This document shows positions 6,536 through 13,788 of a stretch of 17,910 bases of DNA, piece by piece. The stretch is from Lysobacter_F sp035645555 (GTDB taxonomy: Bacteria; Pseudomonadota; Gammaproteobacteria; Xanthomonadales; Xanthomonadaceae), in contig DASQMI010000054.1 of assembly GCA_035645555.1 (NCBI GenBank), positions 1 to 17,910 of the forward strand, read 5' to 3'. Numbering within the stretch: position 1 is the stretch's first letter; the number at the start of each line of letters is the position of its first letter. A program made the translations under genes and the position numbers. The notes under the pieces were generated by a model. The model saw only the letters and a list, made by a program, of their open reading frames with translations. It searched no databases and was not told the origin of the DNA.

Positions 6536-7405
6536 ATGACCTACCTGCACCTGATCGACCCGATCGCGTTCTCCGTCGGTCCGGTCAAGGTCCACTGGTA
6601 CGGGATCATGTATTTGCTCGCGTTCGGCACCGCCTGGTGGCTGGGCCGATCGCGCGTGCGCGCCGGCCGCCTGCCGCGCATCGACGAGCAGGGCTACGGC
6701 GACCTGCTGTTCTACGGGATGCTCGGCGTGGTGCTCGGCGGCCGCGTCGGCTACGTGCTGTTCTACGCGTTCGACGACTTCCTGCGCGAGCCGCTGTCGC
6801 TGTTCCGGGTGTGGGAAGGCGGCATGAGCTTCCACGGAGGCCTGCTCGGCGTGCTGCTGGCGTGCTGGCTGTGGTCGCGCCGCCAGCGCCTGCACTTCTT
6901 CGACACCATGGATTTCATCGCCCCGCTGGTGCCGCCGGGGCTGATGTTCGGCCGCATCGGCAACTTCGTCGGTGGCGAGCTGTGGGGCAAGCCGACCGAG
7001 GCGGGCTGGGGCGTGATCTTCCCGCGCGCGCTGCCGGAGCCGTACGCGAGCGCGGACCCGAGCACGCTGCGCGCGGCCTACGAGGCCGGCCTGCTGACGC
7101 CGTTCGCACGCCATCCGTCGCAGCTGTATGAGGCGGTGCTCGAGGGGCTGGTGATGTTCCTGGTGCTGTGGGCGGTCTCGGTGGTACCGCGCCGACGCTA
7201 CCTGGTGTCGGGCCTGTTCGCGCTGATGTACGGCGCGTTCCGCTTCGCGGTGGAGTTCGTGCGCATGCCCGACGCCGAGATCGGCTACCTGGCGTTCGGC
7301 TGGCTCACCATGGGCCAGTTGCTCAGCCTGCCGCTGATCGTGTTCGGCCTGGTGCTGCTGGCGCTGTCGCGGCGCGCGCCGGTGCTGCAGCCGGCGAGGG
7401 CGTGA
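6536..7405 (+). CDS. lgt: Prolipoprotein diacylglyceryl transferase
   Basis: 289-aa polytopic inner-membrane enzyme that transfers diacylglycerol from phosphatidylglycerol to the lipobox Cys of prolipoproteins, the first step of lipoprotein maturation. ATG 6536 follows GAGG (6526-6529) by 6 nt and gives MTYLHLIDPIAFSVGPVKVHWYGI, the family start; the upstream TTG at 6524 is discounted. Motifs are WYGIMYLLAF (21-30), WEGGMSFHGG (93-102, with His100 equivalent to E. coli His103), the Lgt signature GRIGNFVGGELWGKPT (139-154, essential Arg140), HPSQLYEA (193-200) and YGAFRFAVEFVR (232-243). About seven TM helices are visible. The thyA start follows after 4 bp, as in E. coli where lgt and thyA are also adjacent. 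Confidence 0.97.
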   Translation: MTYLHLIDPIAFSVGPVKVHWYGIMYLLAFGTAWWLGRSRVRAGRLPRIDEQGYGDLLFYGMLGVVLGGRVGYVLFYAFDDFLREPLSLFRVWEGGMSFHGGLLGVLLACWLWSRRQRLHFFDTMDFIAPLVPPGLMFGRIGNFVGGELWGKPTEAGWGVIFPRALPEPYASADPSTLRAAYEAGLLTPFARHPSQLYEAVLEGLVMFLVLWAVSVVPRRRYLVSGLFALMYGAFRFAVEFVRMPDAEIGYLAFGWLTMGQLLSLPLIVFGLVLLALSRRAPVLQPARA

Positions 7406-7409
7406 GCCG

Positions 7410-8204
7410 ATGAAGCAGTATCTCGACCTGCTGCGGTACGTGCTCGAACACGGCACCGACAAGGCCGACCGCACCGGCACCGGCACGCGCAGCGTGTTCG
7501 GCTGGCAGATGCGCTTCGACCTCAACGACGGCTTCCCGCTGGTCACCACCAAGAAGCTGCACCTGCGCTCGATCATCCACGAGCTGCTGTGGTTCCTGAA
7601 GGGCGAGACCAACGTCGCTTACCTGCGCGAGCACAAGGTGACGATCTGGGACGAGTGGGCGGACGCGCACGGCGAGCTCGGTCCGGTGTACGGCAAGCAG
7701 TGGCGGCGTTGGGCCGGCGCCGACGGCGTGGAGATCGACCAGATCCGCTGGGTGGTCGAGGAGATCAAGCGCAACCCGGACTCGCGCCGGCTGATCGTGT
7801 CGGCATGGAACGTCGCCGACCTGCCGAAGATGGCGCTGATGCCGTGCCACACGCTGTTCCAGTTCTACGTGGCGAACGGCCGGCTGAGCTGCCAGCTGTA
7901 CCAGCGCAGCGGCGACATCTTCCTCGGCGTGCCATTCAACATCGCAAGCTATGCGTTGCTCACCCACATGGTGGCGCAGGTCTGCGAGCTCGAGGTCGGC
8001 GATTTCGTGCACACGCTCGGCGATGCGCACCTGTACGCCAACCATTTCGAGCAAGCACGCGAACAATTGACGCGCGAACCGCGGCCGCTGCCGCGGCTGC
8101 GACTCAATCCGCAGGTGCGCGACCTGTTCGCGTTCACCTTCGACGACATCGCGATCGAAGGCTACGACCCACACCCGACGATCAAGGCGCCGGTGGCGGT
8201 GTAG
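7410..8204 (+). CDS. thyA: Thymidylate synthase
   Basis: 264-aa cytosolic enzyme, exactly the E. coli ThyA length. It converts dUMP plus 5,10-methylene-THF to dTMP and dihydrofolate. Conserved elements are DRTGTGTRSVFG (20-31, phosphate-binding Arg21), the HELLWFLKGETN segment, the RRLIVSAWNVADLP block (126-139), the catalytic PCHTLFQFYV with Cys146, SCQLYQRSGDIFLGVPFNIASYA, and DAHLYANH near the C-terminus. The ATG is 4 bp after the lgt stop; GAGGG (7396-7400) inside the end of lgt is the likely ribosome-binding site. The dihydrofolate produced is the substrate of FolA, encoded 635 bp downstream on the same strand. Confidence 0.98.
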   Translation: MKQYLDLLRYVLEHGTDKADRTGTGTRSVFGWQMRFDLNDGFPLVTTKKLHLRSIIHELLWFLKGETNVAYLREHKVTIWDEWADAHGELGPVYGKQWRRWAGADGVEIDQIRWVVEEIKRNPDSRRLIVSAWNVADLPKMALMPCHTLFQFYVANGRLSCQLYQRSGDIFLGVPFNIASYALLTHMVAQVCELEVGDFVHTLGDAHLYANHFEQAREQLTREPRPLPRLRLNPQVRDLFAFTFDDIAIEGYDPHPTIKAPVAV

Positions 8205-8306
8205 GCAACGCCGCCGGACACGGATCGCCCGAACGGGGACGCGGGCGCAGCCGGCAGACATCCATGGCGCGATCACAGCGCCGCAACGACAGCAGGGGGA
8301 GCAGCA

Positions 8307-8837
8307 ATGAAGCAGTGGGCTTGGGGAATGGCGATGGTCGCCGCGCTGACGGTGGTGCCGGCACGGGCAGCGACCAATGCGGACTACGAGGCGGCGCTGG
8401 ACCGCTATTACGAGCTGACGGTTGGGCGCGAACTCGGCACGCTCAACCTCGACGAGGTGGTCGAGTCGTTCCGCAAGGGAGTGCTCGACAAGCCGGAAGC
8501 GAAGAGCTGCCCGGCGCTCGGCAAGGTGTTGAACGACTTCGCCGACAACGAGTTCCGCACTGCGGCCAAGGCGTACTTCGATTCGCCCGCGCTGCGCGAG
8601 GAAATCGAAGGCGCGCTGCGCAAGCATTTGACCCTGGAGGACCTGCGCGCGTTCATCGCGTTCGCACAGACGCCGGCGGGAGCGAAATACCTCGAGAACA
8701 GCAGCCGCGCCGACGCCGCGGCGAAGAAGGCGATCGAGGCCAGCGCCGAGAAGCTTTACGAGCGGCCGGAGTTCCAGACCATGATGTCGCAGATGGTGGT
8801 CAAGCTGATGCCGGCGATGATGGAGTGCAAGAAATAG
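8307..8837 (+). CDS. Exported alpha-helical protein, DUF2059-like, function unknown
   Basis: 176-aa precursor. A signal peptide is clear (MKQWAWGMAMVAALTVVPARA, cleavage after Ala21), giving a mature periplasmic protein of about 155 aa. The mature part is rich in charged helices. The block LTLEDLRAFIAFAQTPAGAK (108-127) resembles the F-x-x-(S/T)P-x-G-x-K motif of DUF2059 proteins; I would place it near that family but not firmly. Two Cys (68 and 174) could form a disulfide. The start has a good purine-rich site (AGGGGGAGCAG, from 8294). The 102-bp gap after thyA suggests its own promoter. folA begins only 2 bp after its stop, so the two are translationally linked although the products work in different compartments. 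Confidence 0.8.
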   Translation: MKQWAWGMAMVAALTVVPARAATNADYEAALDRYYELTVGRELGTLNLDEVVESFRKGVLDKPEAKSCPALGKVLNDFADNEFRTAAKAYFDSPALREEIEGALRKHLTLEDLRAFIAFAQTPAGAKYLENSSRADAAAKKAIEASAEKLYERPEFQTMMSQMVVKLMPAMMECKK

Positions 8838-8839
8838 GC

Positions 8840-9340
8840 ATGCCCGTCGCGCTCAGCCTGATCGCCGCGCTCGACCGCCGCTTCGCCATCGGCCGCGGCA
8901 ACGCGCTGCCGTGGCACCTGCCGGACGACCTGAAGCGGTTCAAGGCGCTGACGCTGGGCAAGCCGGTGCTGATGGGACGCCGCACCGCCGAATCGCTCGG
9001 CCGTGCGCTACCCGGCCGGCGCAACCTGGTGCTGACCCGCTCCGGGCAGGTGCCGTTCGCCGGCATGGAAGCGGTCGGCACGCTGCAGGACGCGATCGAG
9101 CGCGCCGGCGCGGCGGGCGCCGACGAACTCGCGGTGATCGGCGGCGGCGTGGTGTTCGCCGACTGCCTGCCGGCGGCAGCGCGCCTGCACCTGACCTGGG
9201 TCGACACCGAAGTGGACGGCGCCGACGCGTTCTTCCCCGCGTTCGATCCGCGCGAGTGGACGGTGACGTGGCGCGAGGCGCATCCGGCCGACGCGCGCCA
9301 CGCGTTCGCGTTCGAGTTCGTCGACTACCGGCGGGCTTGA
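8840..9340 (+). CDS. folA: Dihydrofolate reductase
   Basis: 166-aa cytosolic NADPH-dependent enzyme reducing dihydrofolate to tetrahydrofolate; target of trimethoprim. It begins LSLIAALDRRFAIGRGNALPWHLPDDLKRF. The Asp that protonates the pterin is D30 (equivalent to E. coli Asp27), with Trp25 matching Trp22. MGRRTAESLGRALPGRRN (45-62) is the cofactor-binding block; Ala50 replaces the aromatic residue common after GR(K/R)T. AVIGGGVVF (98-106) is the nucleotide-binding turn and LTWVDTEVDGADAFFP (118-133) the C-terminal signature, with the conserved Thr119. ATG 8840 lies 2 bp after the DUF2059-like gene; GGAG at 8822-8825 is 14 nt upstream, so translational coupling is likely. It converges on apaH with 5 bp between stops. 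Confidence 0.96.
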   Translation: MPVALSLIAALDRRFAIGRGNALPWHLPDDLKRFKALTLGKPVLMGRRTAESLGRALPGRRNLVLTRSGQVPFAGMEAVGTLQDAIERAGAAGADELAVIGGGVVFADCLPAAARLHLTWVDTEVDGADAFFPAFDPREWTVTWREAHPADARHAFAFEFVDYRRA

Positions 9341-9357
9341 GCGGCTCAGCGCCGCCG
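9329..9357. terminator. Inverted repeat across the folA/apaH convergent stops
   Basis: Outer arms CGGCGG (9329-9334) and CCGCCG (9352-9357) enclose inner arms TGAG (9338-9341) and CTCA (9345-9348) around a 3-nt loop. The inner arms contain both stop codons. The structure reads the same on either strand and could act as a bidirectional terminator, but there is no T-tract on either side. Confidence 0.3.
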
Positions 9358-10203
9358 TGGCCGCGGCTTCGGCGGATCGGCCGGGACGTCGCGGCCGGGC
9401 ACCTGCACCAGCTGCAGCGTGTCGCTGTCCAGCCGCAGCGCGGTCAGCTTGCCGCCCCACACCGCGCCGGTGTCGATCGCATGTACGCCGTGGCCGATCA
9501 TCAGTCCGAGCGTGGACCAGTGGCCGCAGACGATCTTCAGGTCGCGCTCGACCCGGCCGGGCACCTCGTACCACGGGTACAGGCCGGCCGGCTGCGTGCC
9601 CGGTGCGCCCTTGTCCTCGAAGCCGATGCGCCCGCGCGGCGTGCAGTAGCGCAGTCGCGTGAACACGTTGATGATCGCGCGGTAGCGGTCGTGGCCGTTG
9701 AGGTTCTGATTCCACGCCGGCGCGTCGCCGTACATGTTCTTCAGCAGCTTGCCGTGCTGGTCGCCGTGCAGCTGCTTCTCGACCTCGCGGGCGTAGCGCT
9801 CGGCGAGCTGCGTGGTCCACTTCGGCGCCAGCCCCGCGTGCACCATCATCCAGCCGAGCGTGCGGTCGACGTGCACCAGCTTCTGCCGGCGCAGCCAGTC
9901 GAGCAGCACCGGCGCGTCGTCGGCGAACAGCAGACGCTGCAGGTCGGGGTTGACCTTGCGCTGCTCCTCCGGCCGGCGCTGGCTGATCGCCAGCAGCGAC
10001 AGATCGTGGTTGCCGAGCACCACCTCGCAATGTGCGCGCAGCGCATGGACGCGCCGCAGTGTCTCCAGCGATTGCCCGCCGCGATTGACCAGGTCGCCGC
10101 AGAACCACAGCCGGTCCTGCGCAGGGTCGAACCGCACCGCATCGAGCAGCCGCTCGAGCGGCTCCAGGCAGCCCTGCAGGTCGCCTATCGCCCAGATCGC
10201 CAT
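9346..10203 (-). CDS. apaH: Symmetrical bis(5'-nucleosyl)-tetraphosphatase (Ap4A hydrolase)
   Basis: 285-aa metallophosphoesterase that cleaves Ap4A to two ADP, limiting stress-induced dinucleoside polyphosphates and removing Np4 caps from RNA. Metal-binding motifs run in order: GDLQG (7-11, Asp8), GDLVNRG (36-42, Asp37) and GNHD (64-67, Asn65/His66). E. coli has GDVHG in motif one; the Gln form is common in ApaH of pseudomonads and xanthomonads and is not a defect. The C-terminus has a basic Pro/Arg tail (PPKPRPRRR). The ATG at 10203 is 7 bp after the apaG stop, and GAGG (10209-10212) overlapping that stop is the likely ribosome-binding site. The apaG-apaH order is the same as in E. coli. 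Confidence 0.96.
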   Translation of the reverse strand: MAIWAIGDLQGCLEPLERLLDAVRFDPAQDRLWFCGDLVNRGGQSLETLRRVHALRAHCEVVLGNHDLSLLAISQRRPEEQRKVNPDLQRLLFADDAPVLLDWLRRQKLVHVDRTLGWMMVHAGLAPKWTTQLAERYAREVEKQLHGDQHGKLLKNMYGDAPAWNQNLNGHDRYRAIINVFTRLRYCTPRGRIGFEDKGAPGTQPAGLYPWYEVPGRVERDLKIVCGHWSTLGLMIGHGVHAIDTGAVWGGKLTALRLDSDTLQLVQVPGRDVPADPPKPRPRRR

Positions 10204-10210
10204 CGACGCC

Positions 10211-10591
10211 TCAGTGCAGCGTCCGCGGCGTGCTGAGCGTGAACGGCGGGATCGGCGCCTCGAAGCGGGTGCCGTCGTCGGCGACCAGCTGGTAGCTGCC
10301 TTCCATGGTGCCGAGGCTGGTCTCGAGCACGGCGCCGGAGGTGTATTCGAAGTCCTCGCCCGGCCGCAGCCACGGCTGCTGGCCGACCACGCCCTCGCCC
10401 TCGATCTCCTGCACCTTGCCGTTGGCGTCGGTGATCACCCAGCGCCGCGCCAGCAGGCGCGCCGGCAGGCGGCTGCGGTTGCGGATGTGGATGGTGTAGG
10501 AGAACACGAACCGGTTCTTCTCGGGCTCGGACTGGTCCTCCAAGTAACGGGTGGCGACGGCGATGTCGAGGGCGTAGTCGTTGCGGCTCAT
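10211..10591 (-). CDS. apaG: ApaG (Co2+/Mg2+ efflux-associated beta-sandwich protein)
   Basis: 126-aa single-domain protein (E. coli ApaG is 125 aa) with an Ig-like beta-sandwich fold. Its exact role is unsettled; mutants of homologues affect Co2+ resistance and Mg2+ efflux. Family hallmarks are FVFSYTIHIRNRS (29-41), RLLARRWVITDANGK, the very conserved VQEIEGEGVVGQQPWLRPGE, YTSGAVLETSLGTMEGSY and FEAPIPPFTLSTP. The predicted ATG 10591 has no Shine-Dalgarno, and a TACACT -10-like element ends 6 nt before it, so the mRNA may be leaderless. Spacing from rsmA is 76 bp, the widest gap in this gene run. Confidence 0.96.
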   Translation of the reverse strand: MSRNDYALDIAVATRYLEDQSEPEKNRFVFSYTIHIRNRSRLPARLLARRWVITDANGKVQEIEGEGVVGQQPWLRPGEDFEYTSGAVLETSLGTMEGSYQLVADDGTRFEAPIPPFTLSTPRTLH

Positions 10592-10597
10592 GCGGCC

Positions 10598-10603
10598 AGT
10601 GTA
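10598..10603 (-). promoter_or_regulatory. Possible -10 element for apaGH (leaderless start)
   Basis: On the minus strand TACACT matches TATAAT at four of six positions and lies 6 nt before the apaG ATG, so transcription would begin at or next to the A of the start codon. apaG lacks a Shine-Dalgarno, which fits. The -35 region (CCCACC at 17-bp spacing) is poor. Confidence 0.3.
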
Positions 10604-10629
10604 AGCAATGGCGGCAACGGGGTGGGATG

Positions 10630-10667
10630 AAAAATCCGCCGTCCGCGTCGGGCTCGTCCCTCGGCGC
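10630..10667 (-). terminator. Candidate intrinsic terminator after rsmA
   Basis: Read on the minus strand immediately after the rsmA stop: CGCCG (10666-10662), an inner GGG ACGAG CCC hairpin, then CGGCG (10641-10637), followed by GGA and five T (10634-10630). The outer stem is only 5 bp and the structure is irregular, but a T5 run is rare in this GC-rich DNA and supports termination between rsmA and apaG. Confidence 0.4.
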
Positions 10668-11477
10668 TCAGCCGGCGGCGCGCCCGACGGTGTTGGCCAG
10701 CTGCACGAACGCCTCCACCGGCAGCTGCTCGGCGCGCGCGTCCGGCCGCAGCCCGGCAGCTTCGATCAGCGCCGCGTCGCACTGCTGCGCCAGCGCGTTA
10801 CGCAGGGTCTTGCGGCGTTGGCCGAACGCGTCGCGCACGATCGCGGCGAACCGGCGCGGGTCGTCGATGCCGATGCCGGCCGGATCGCGCGGCACCAGCC
10901 GCACCACTGCCGAATCCACTTTCGGCGGCGGCCGGAACGCGCCCGGCGGCACGCGGAACAGCGGTGTCACCGCGCAGTACGCCTGCAGCATCACGCTCAG
11001 CCGCCCGTACACCTTGCTGCCGGGCGCAGCCGCCATGCGGTCGACCACTTCCTTCTGCAGCATGAAGTGCATGTCGCGCACCACCGCGGCGTGATCGAGC
11101 ACGTGGAACAGGATCGGCGAGGACAGGTTGTACGGCAGGTTGCCGACCAGTCGCAGCGGCGCGCCGTCGCCGGCGAGCGCGGTGAAATCGACGGCGAGCA
11201 CGTCGCGGTGGATCACCGTGAGCTCGCCGTGCGCGCGCGCCGCGTCGGTGAGCGGCGCGATCAGGTCGCGGTCGTACTCGATCACCGTCAGCGCGCCGTG
11301 GCGATCGAGCAGCGGGAACGTGATCGCGCCCTGGCCCGGTCCGATCTCCACGAGGCGGTCGCCGGGCTGTGGGTTCACCGCCTGCACGATCTTGTCGATG
11401 ATGCCGCGCTCGTGCAGGAAGTGCTGCCCGAGGTGCTTCTTGGCCGGGGCATCGAAACCGGCGGAGCGTCCGCTCAT
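10668..11477 (-). CDS. rsmA: 16S rRNA (adenine1518/1519-N6,N6)-dimethyltransferase
   Basis: 269-aa SAM-dependent enzyme (also KsgA) that dimethylates two adjacent adenosines in helix 45 of 16S rRNA late in 30S assembly; its loss gives kasugamycin resistance. Motifs: KKHLGQHFL (13-21), SAM motif VEIGPGQGAIT (43-53), acidic VIEYDRDL (65-72), HRDVLAVDF (90-98), catalytic NLPYNLSSPILF (113-124), and MLQKEVVDRM (139-148) with the C-terminal RRKTLRNAL segment. The ATG at 11477 overlaps the pdxA stop by 4 bp (ATGA), with GGGAG (11486-11490) 8 nt upstream inside pdxA, so translation is coupled. Confidence 0.98.
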   Translation of the reverse strand: MSGRSAGFDAPAKKHLGQHFLHERGIIDKIVQAVNPQPGDRLVEIGPGQGAITFPLLDRHGALTVIEYDRDLIAPLTDAARAHGELTVIHRDVLAVDFTALAGDGAPLRLVGNLPYNLSSPILFHVLDHAAVVRDMHFMLQKEVVDRMAAAPGSKVYGRLSVMLQAYCAVTPLFRVPPGAFRPPPKVDSAVVRLVPRDPAGIGIDDPRRFAAIVRDAFGQRRKTLRNALAQQCDAALIEAAGLRPDARAEQLPVEAFVQLANTVGRAAG

Positions 11478-12457
11478 GCCGCCTGCTCCCGTCGGCGGGC
11501 AGCCATCGCCGTGCAGGTGCGCATCGCCGCGATCAGGCTCGACGGATCGGCGCCGTTGCGCCCGGCCAGTTCGAGCGCGGTGCCGTGGTCGACCGCGACC
11601 CGCGGATAAGGGAGGCCCAGGGTGAGGTTGACCGCTTGCTCGAAGCCGGCGTGCTTGAGCACCGGCAGGCCCTGGTCGTGGTACATCGCCAGCACCGCGT
11701 CGACCGTGGCGAGCTTGGCCGGCAGGAACGCAGTATCGGCGGGCAGCGGGCCGAGCAGGCGCAGGCCTTCGGCGCGCAGTGCCTCCAGCACCGGGGCGAT
11801 CACCTCGACTTCCTCGCGGCCGAGATGGCCGGCTTCGCCGGCGTGCGGGTTGAGCCCGAGCACCGCGACGGTCGGTGTGCCGATGCCGAAATCCTCGCGC
11901 AGCGCTCGCTCCAGGATCCGCAGCGTGCGCGCCAGCGCATCCGGGCGGATCGCGTCCGGCACCGCGCGCAGCGGCAGGTGGGTGGTGGCCAGCGCGACCC
12001 GCATCGCCGGATTGGCCAGCATCATCACCACCTCGCAGCCGGCGTACTCCGCGAGCAGTTCGGTGGTGCCGGTAAACGGGATGCCGCCGGCATTGAGCGT
12101 GGCCTTGTGCACCGGACCGGTGACCAGGCCATCGAGCGCGCCGTGCAGGCAGGCGTCGGCGGCAGCGCGCAACGTTCCGGCGATCGCGGCCGCATTGCGC
12201 GCATCGGGCGCACCGAACGTCACCGGCACCGGGTGGGGACAATCGATCAGCGCCAGCGTGCCCGGTGCGCGCGCGTCCGCGTCGGCGGGCAGCAGCTGCA
12301 GGGGCAGGCCGACCGCGGTCGCGGCGGCCTCGAGCGTGCGACGGTCGGCGAAGGCGACCAGCGCGCAGTCGCGCGGCTGGTGGGCGAGGTGGATGCTGAG
12401 CTCCGGGCCGACGCCGGCCGGCTCGCCCGGCACCAGCGCAAGCCGGAGCGGGCGCAT
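11474..12457 (-). CDS. pdxA: 4-hydroxythreonine-4-phosphate dehydrogenase
   Basis: 327-aa enzyme of the DXP-dependent vitamin B6 pathway. It oxidises 4-phosphohydroxy-L-threonine with NAD; the product decarboxylates to the amino-ketone that PdxJ condenses with DXP to form pyridoxine phosphate. Start LALVPGEPAGVGPEL (6-20) is the family opening. GLVTGPVHKATLN (110-122) and FTGTTELLAEY follow. Metal ligands are His160 (TTHLPLRAVPDAI), His205 (GLNPHAGEAGHLG) and His260 (MYHDQGLPVLKH), matching the E. coli triad His166/211/266, and VDHGTALELAG (289-299) closes the site. The ATG lies 2 bp after the surA stop with no strong ribosome-binding site; the end overlaps rsmA by 4 bp. Length agrees with E. 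coli PdxA (329 aa). Confidence 0.97.
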   Translation of the reverse strand: MRPLRLALVPGEPAGVGPELSIHLAHQPRDCALVAFADRRTLEAAATAVGLPLQLLPADADARAPGTLALIDCPHPVPVTFGAPDARNAAAIAGTLRAAADACLHGALDGLVTGPVHKATLNAGGIPFTGTTELLAEYAGCEVVMMLANPAMRVALATTHLPLRAVPDAIRPDALARTLRILERALREDFGIGTPTVAVLGLNPHAGEAGHLGREEVEVIAPVLEALRAEGLRLLGPLPADTAFLPAKLATVDAVLAMYHDQGLPVLKHAGFEQAVNLTLGLPYPRVAVDHGTALELAGRNGADPSSLIAAMRTCTAMAARRREQAA

Positions 12458-12459
12458 CT

Positions 12460-13788
12460 TCAGCCGCCGGCCGCGGCCGGTTCGGCGTCCGCCGCCTGCT
12501 GGGTCAGCCGGTTCTCGACGTAGGCGTCGCCGCGGATCTCGCGCAGGAACCGGTTCCACTCGTCCTCGAGCTTGCGGCGGCCGATCATCTCGCGCACTTG
12601 CTCGCGGCGGTTCTGCGCGCCGATGTCGGCCTCGCGGGTGCCGACCCGCTGGATCAGATGCCAGCCTGCCTGGGTGCGCACCGGCGCGGACACCTCGCCG
12701 TCCTGCAGGCCGGCGACCGCGCCGCCGAACTCCAGGCCGTACTCGTCGCGGGTAAACCAGCCGATGTCGCCGCCGCGCGCCTTCGAACCCAGGTCCTCGG
12801 AGTTCTCCCGGGCCAGCTGGGCGAAATCGGCGCCGCCGGCGATGCGCGCGCGCAGCGTCTCGGCGCGCGCGCGCGCCTGCGCGTCGGTAGTGTCGTCGTC
12901 GACGCGGATCAGGATGTGGCGCGCCTGGTACTGGGTGACCAGCTGCGGCGCCGCCTGGCTGGCGTCGCGGGTCTCGACCAGGCGCAGCAGCTGGAAGCCG
13001 CTGGGGCCGCGGATCGGGCCGACCACCTGGCCCACGCTGAGGCTGCGCACCAGATTGGCGAACGCCGGCGGGATCTCGTCCAGCGAGCGCCAGCCGAGGT
13101 CGCCGCCTTCGAGCGCGTTGGGGCTGTCGGAGTAGCGCACGGCGGCGGCGGCGAAGTCCATCTCGCCGCGCTCGAGCAGCGCCTTGATGCCCTCGATCTT
13201 CTGCTGGCCGGTGGCGACCTGTTCCGGCGTCGGGTTCTCCGGCAGCGCGACCAGGATGTGCGCCAGCCGGTACTGCGCGCCGCCGGCCTGCTGCTGCTGG
13301 AGCGCGGCGTCGACTTCGGCGTCGCTGACCGAGATGCGGCTCTGCGCGAAGCGCTGGCGCAGGCGCTGGATCAGCATTTCCTCGCGCACCGAGTTGCGGA
13401 ACTCGGTAAACGGCGTGCCTTCCTGGGCGAGCTGCTCGCGCAGCTGGTCGAGGCTGACGTTGTTCTGCGCGGCGATGCCGGCGATGGCCTGGTCGACCTC
13501 GGGATCGGTGACGCGCACGCCGGTCTCCTGCGCGCGCGCGACCTGCAGCTTGAGCAGGACCAGGCGCTCGAGCACCTGGCGCTCCAGCACCTCGCGCGGC
13601 GGCAGCTGGTTCTCGCGGCCGGCGTACTGGCCGAGGATGTTGGCGACCGCGCGGTCGAGCTCGCTGCGCAGGACCACGTCCTCGTTCACCACCGCCACGA
13701 TGCGGTCGATCGGCTGGGTCTGCTGGGCCGGGACGGCCGCAGCGAACAGCAACAGCGTGGCGAGAAGGCTCGCGAGGAATGTCTTCAT
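12460..13788 (-). CDS. surA: Periplasmic chaperone / peptidyl-prolyl isomerase SurA
   Basis: 442-aa precursor that escorts unfolded outer-membrane proteins, LptD among them, to the BAM complex. The signal peptide is MKTFLASLLATLLLFAAAVPA. The N-domain starts with IDRIVAVVNEDVVLRSELD (27-45) and extends to about 165. Parvulin (PPIC) domain 1 is about 172-271 (YRLAHILVALP ... FQLLRLVE) and domain 2 about 286-382 (YQARHILIRVD ... WHLIQRVG); the C-terminal helix follows. Both parvulin cores look complete. There is no Shine-Dalgarno before the ATG; it overlaps the lptD stop by 4 bp (ATGA, 13785-13788), which implies termination-reinitiation coupling with its own client's gene. Confidence 0.98.
   Translation of the reverse strand: MKTFLASLLATLLLFAAAVPAQQTQPIDRIVAVVNEDVVLRSELDRAVANILGQYAGRENQLPPREVLERQVLERLVLLKLQVARAQETGVRVTDPEVDQAIAGIAAQNNVSLDQLREQLAQEGTPFTEFRNSVREEMLIQRLRQRFAQSRISVSDAEVDAALQQQQAGGAQYRLAHILVALPENPTPEQVATGQQKIEGIKALLERGEMDFAAAAVRYSDSPNALEGGDLGWRSLDEIPPAFANLVRSLSVGQVVGPIRGPSGFQLLRLVETRDASQAAPQLVTQYQARHILIRVDDDTTDAQARARAETLRARIAGGADFAQLARENSEDLGSKARGGDIGWFTRDEYGLEFGGAVAGLQDGEVSAPVRTQAGWHLIQRVGTREADIGAQNRREQVREMIGRRKLEDEWNRFLREIRGDAYVENRLTQQAADAEPAAAGG

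Noticed and set aside
8226..8247. CGCCCG / CGGGCG inverted repeat after thyA
   Set aside because: Six base pairs around a 10-nt loop with no T-run; repeats of this quality arise by chance in such GC-rich DNA.
9346..10203. ApaH motif one reads GDLQG instead of the E. coli GDVHG, suggesting a dead active site
   Set aside because: The Gln form is common in ApaH from pseudomonads and xanthomonads, and the other metal motifs (GDLVNRG, GNHD) are intact.
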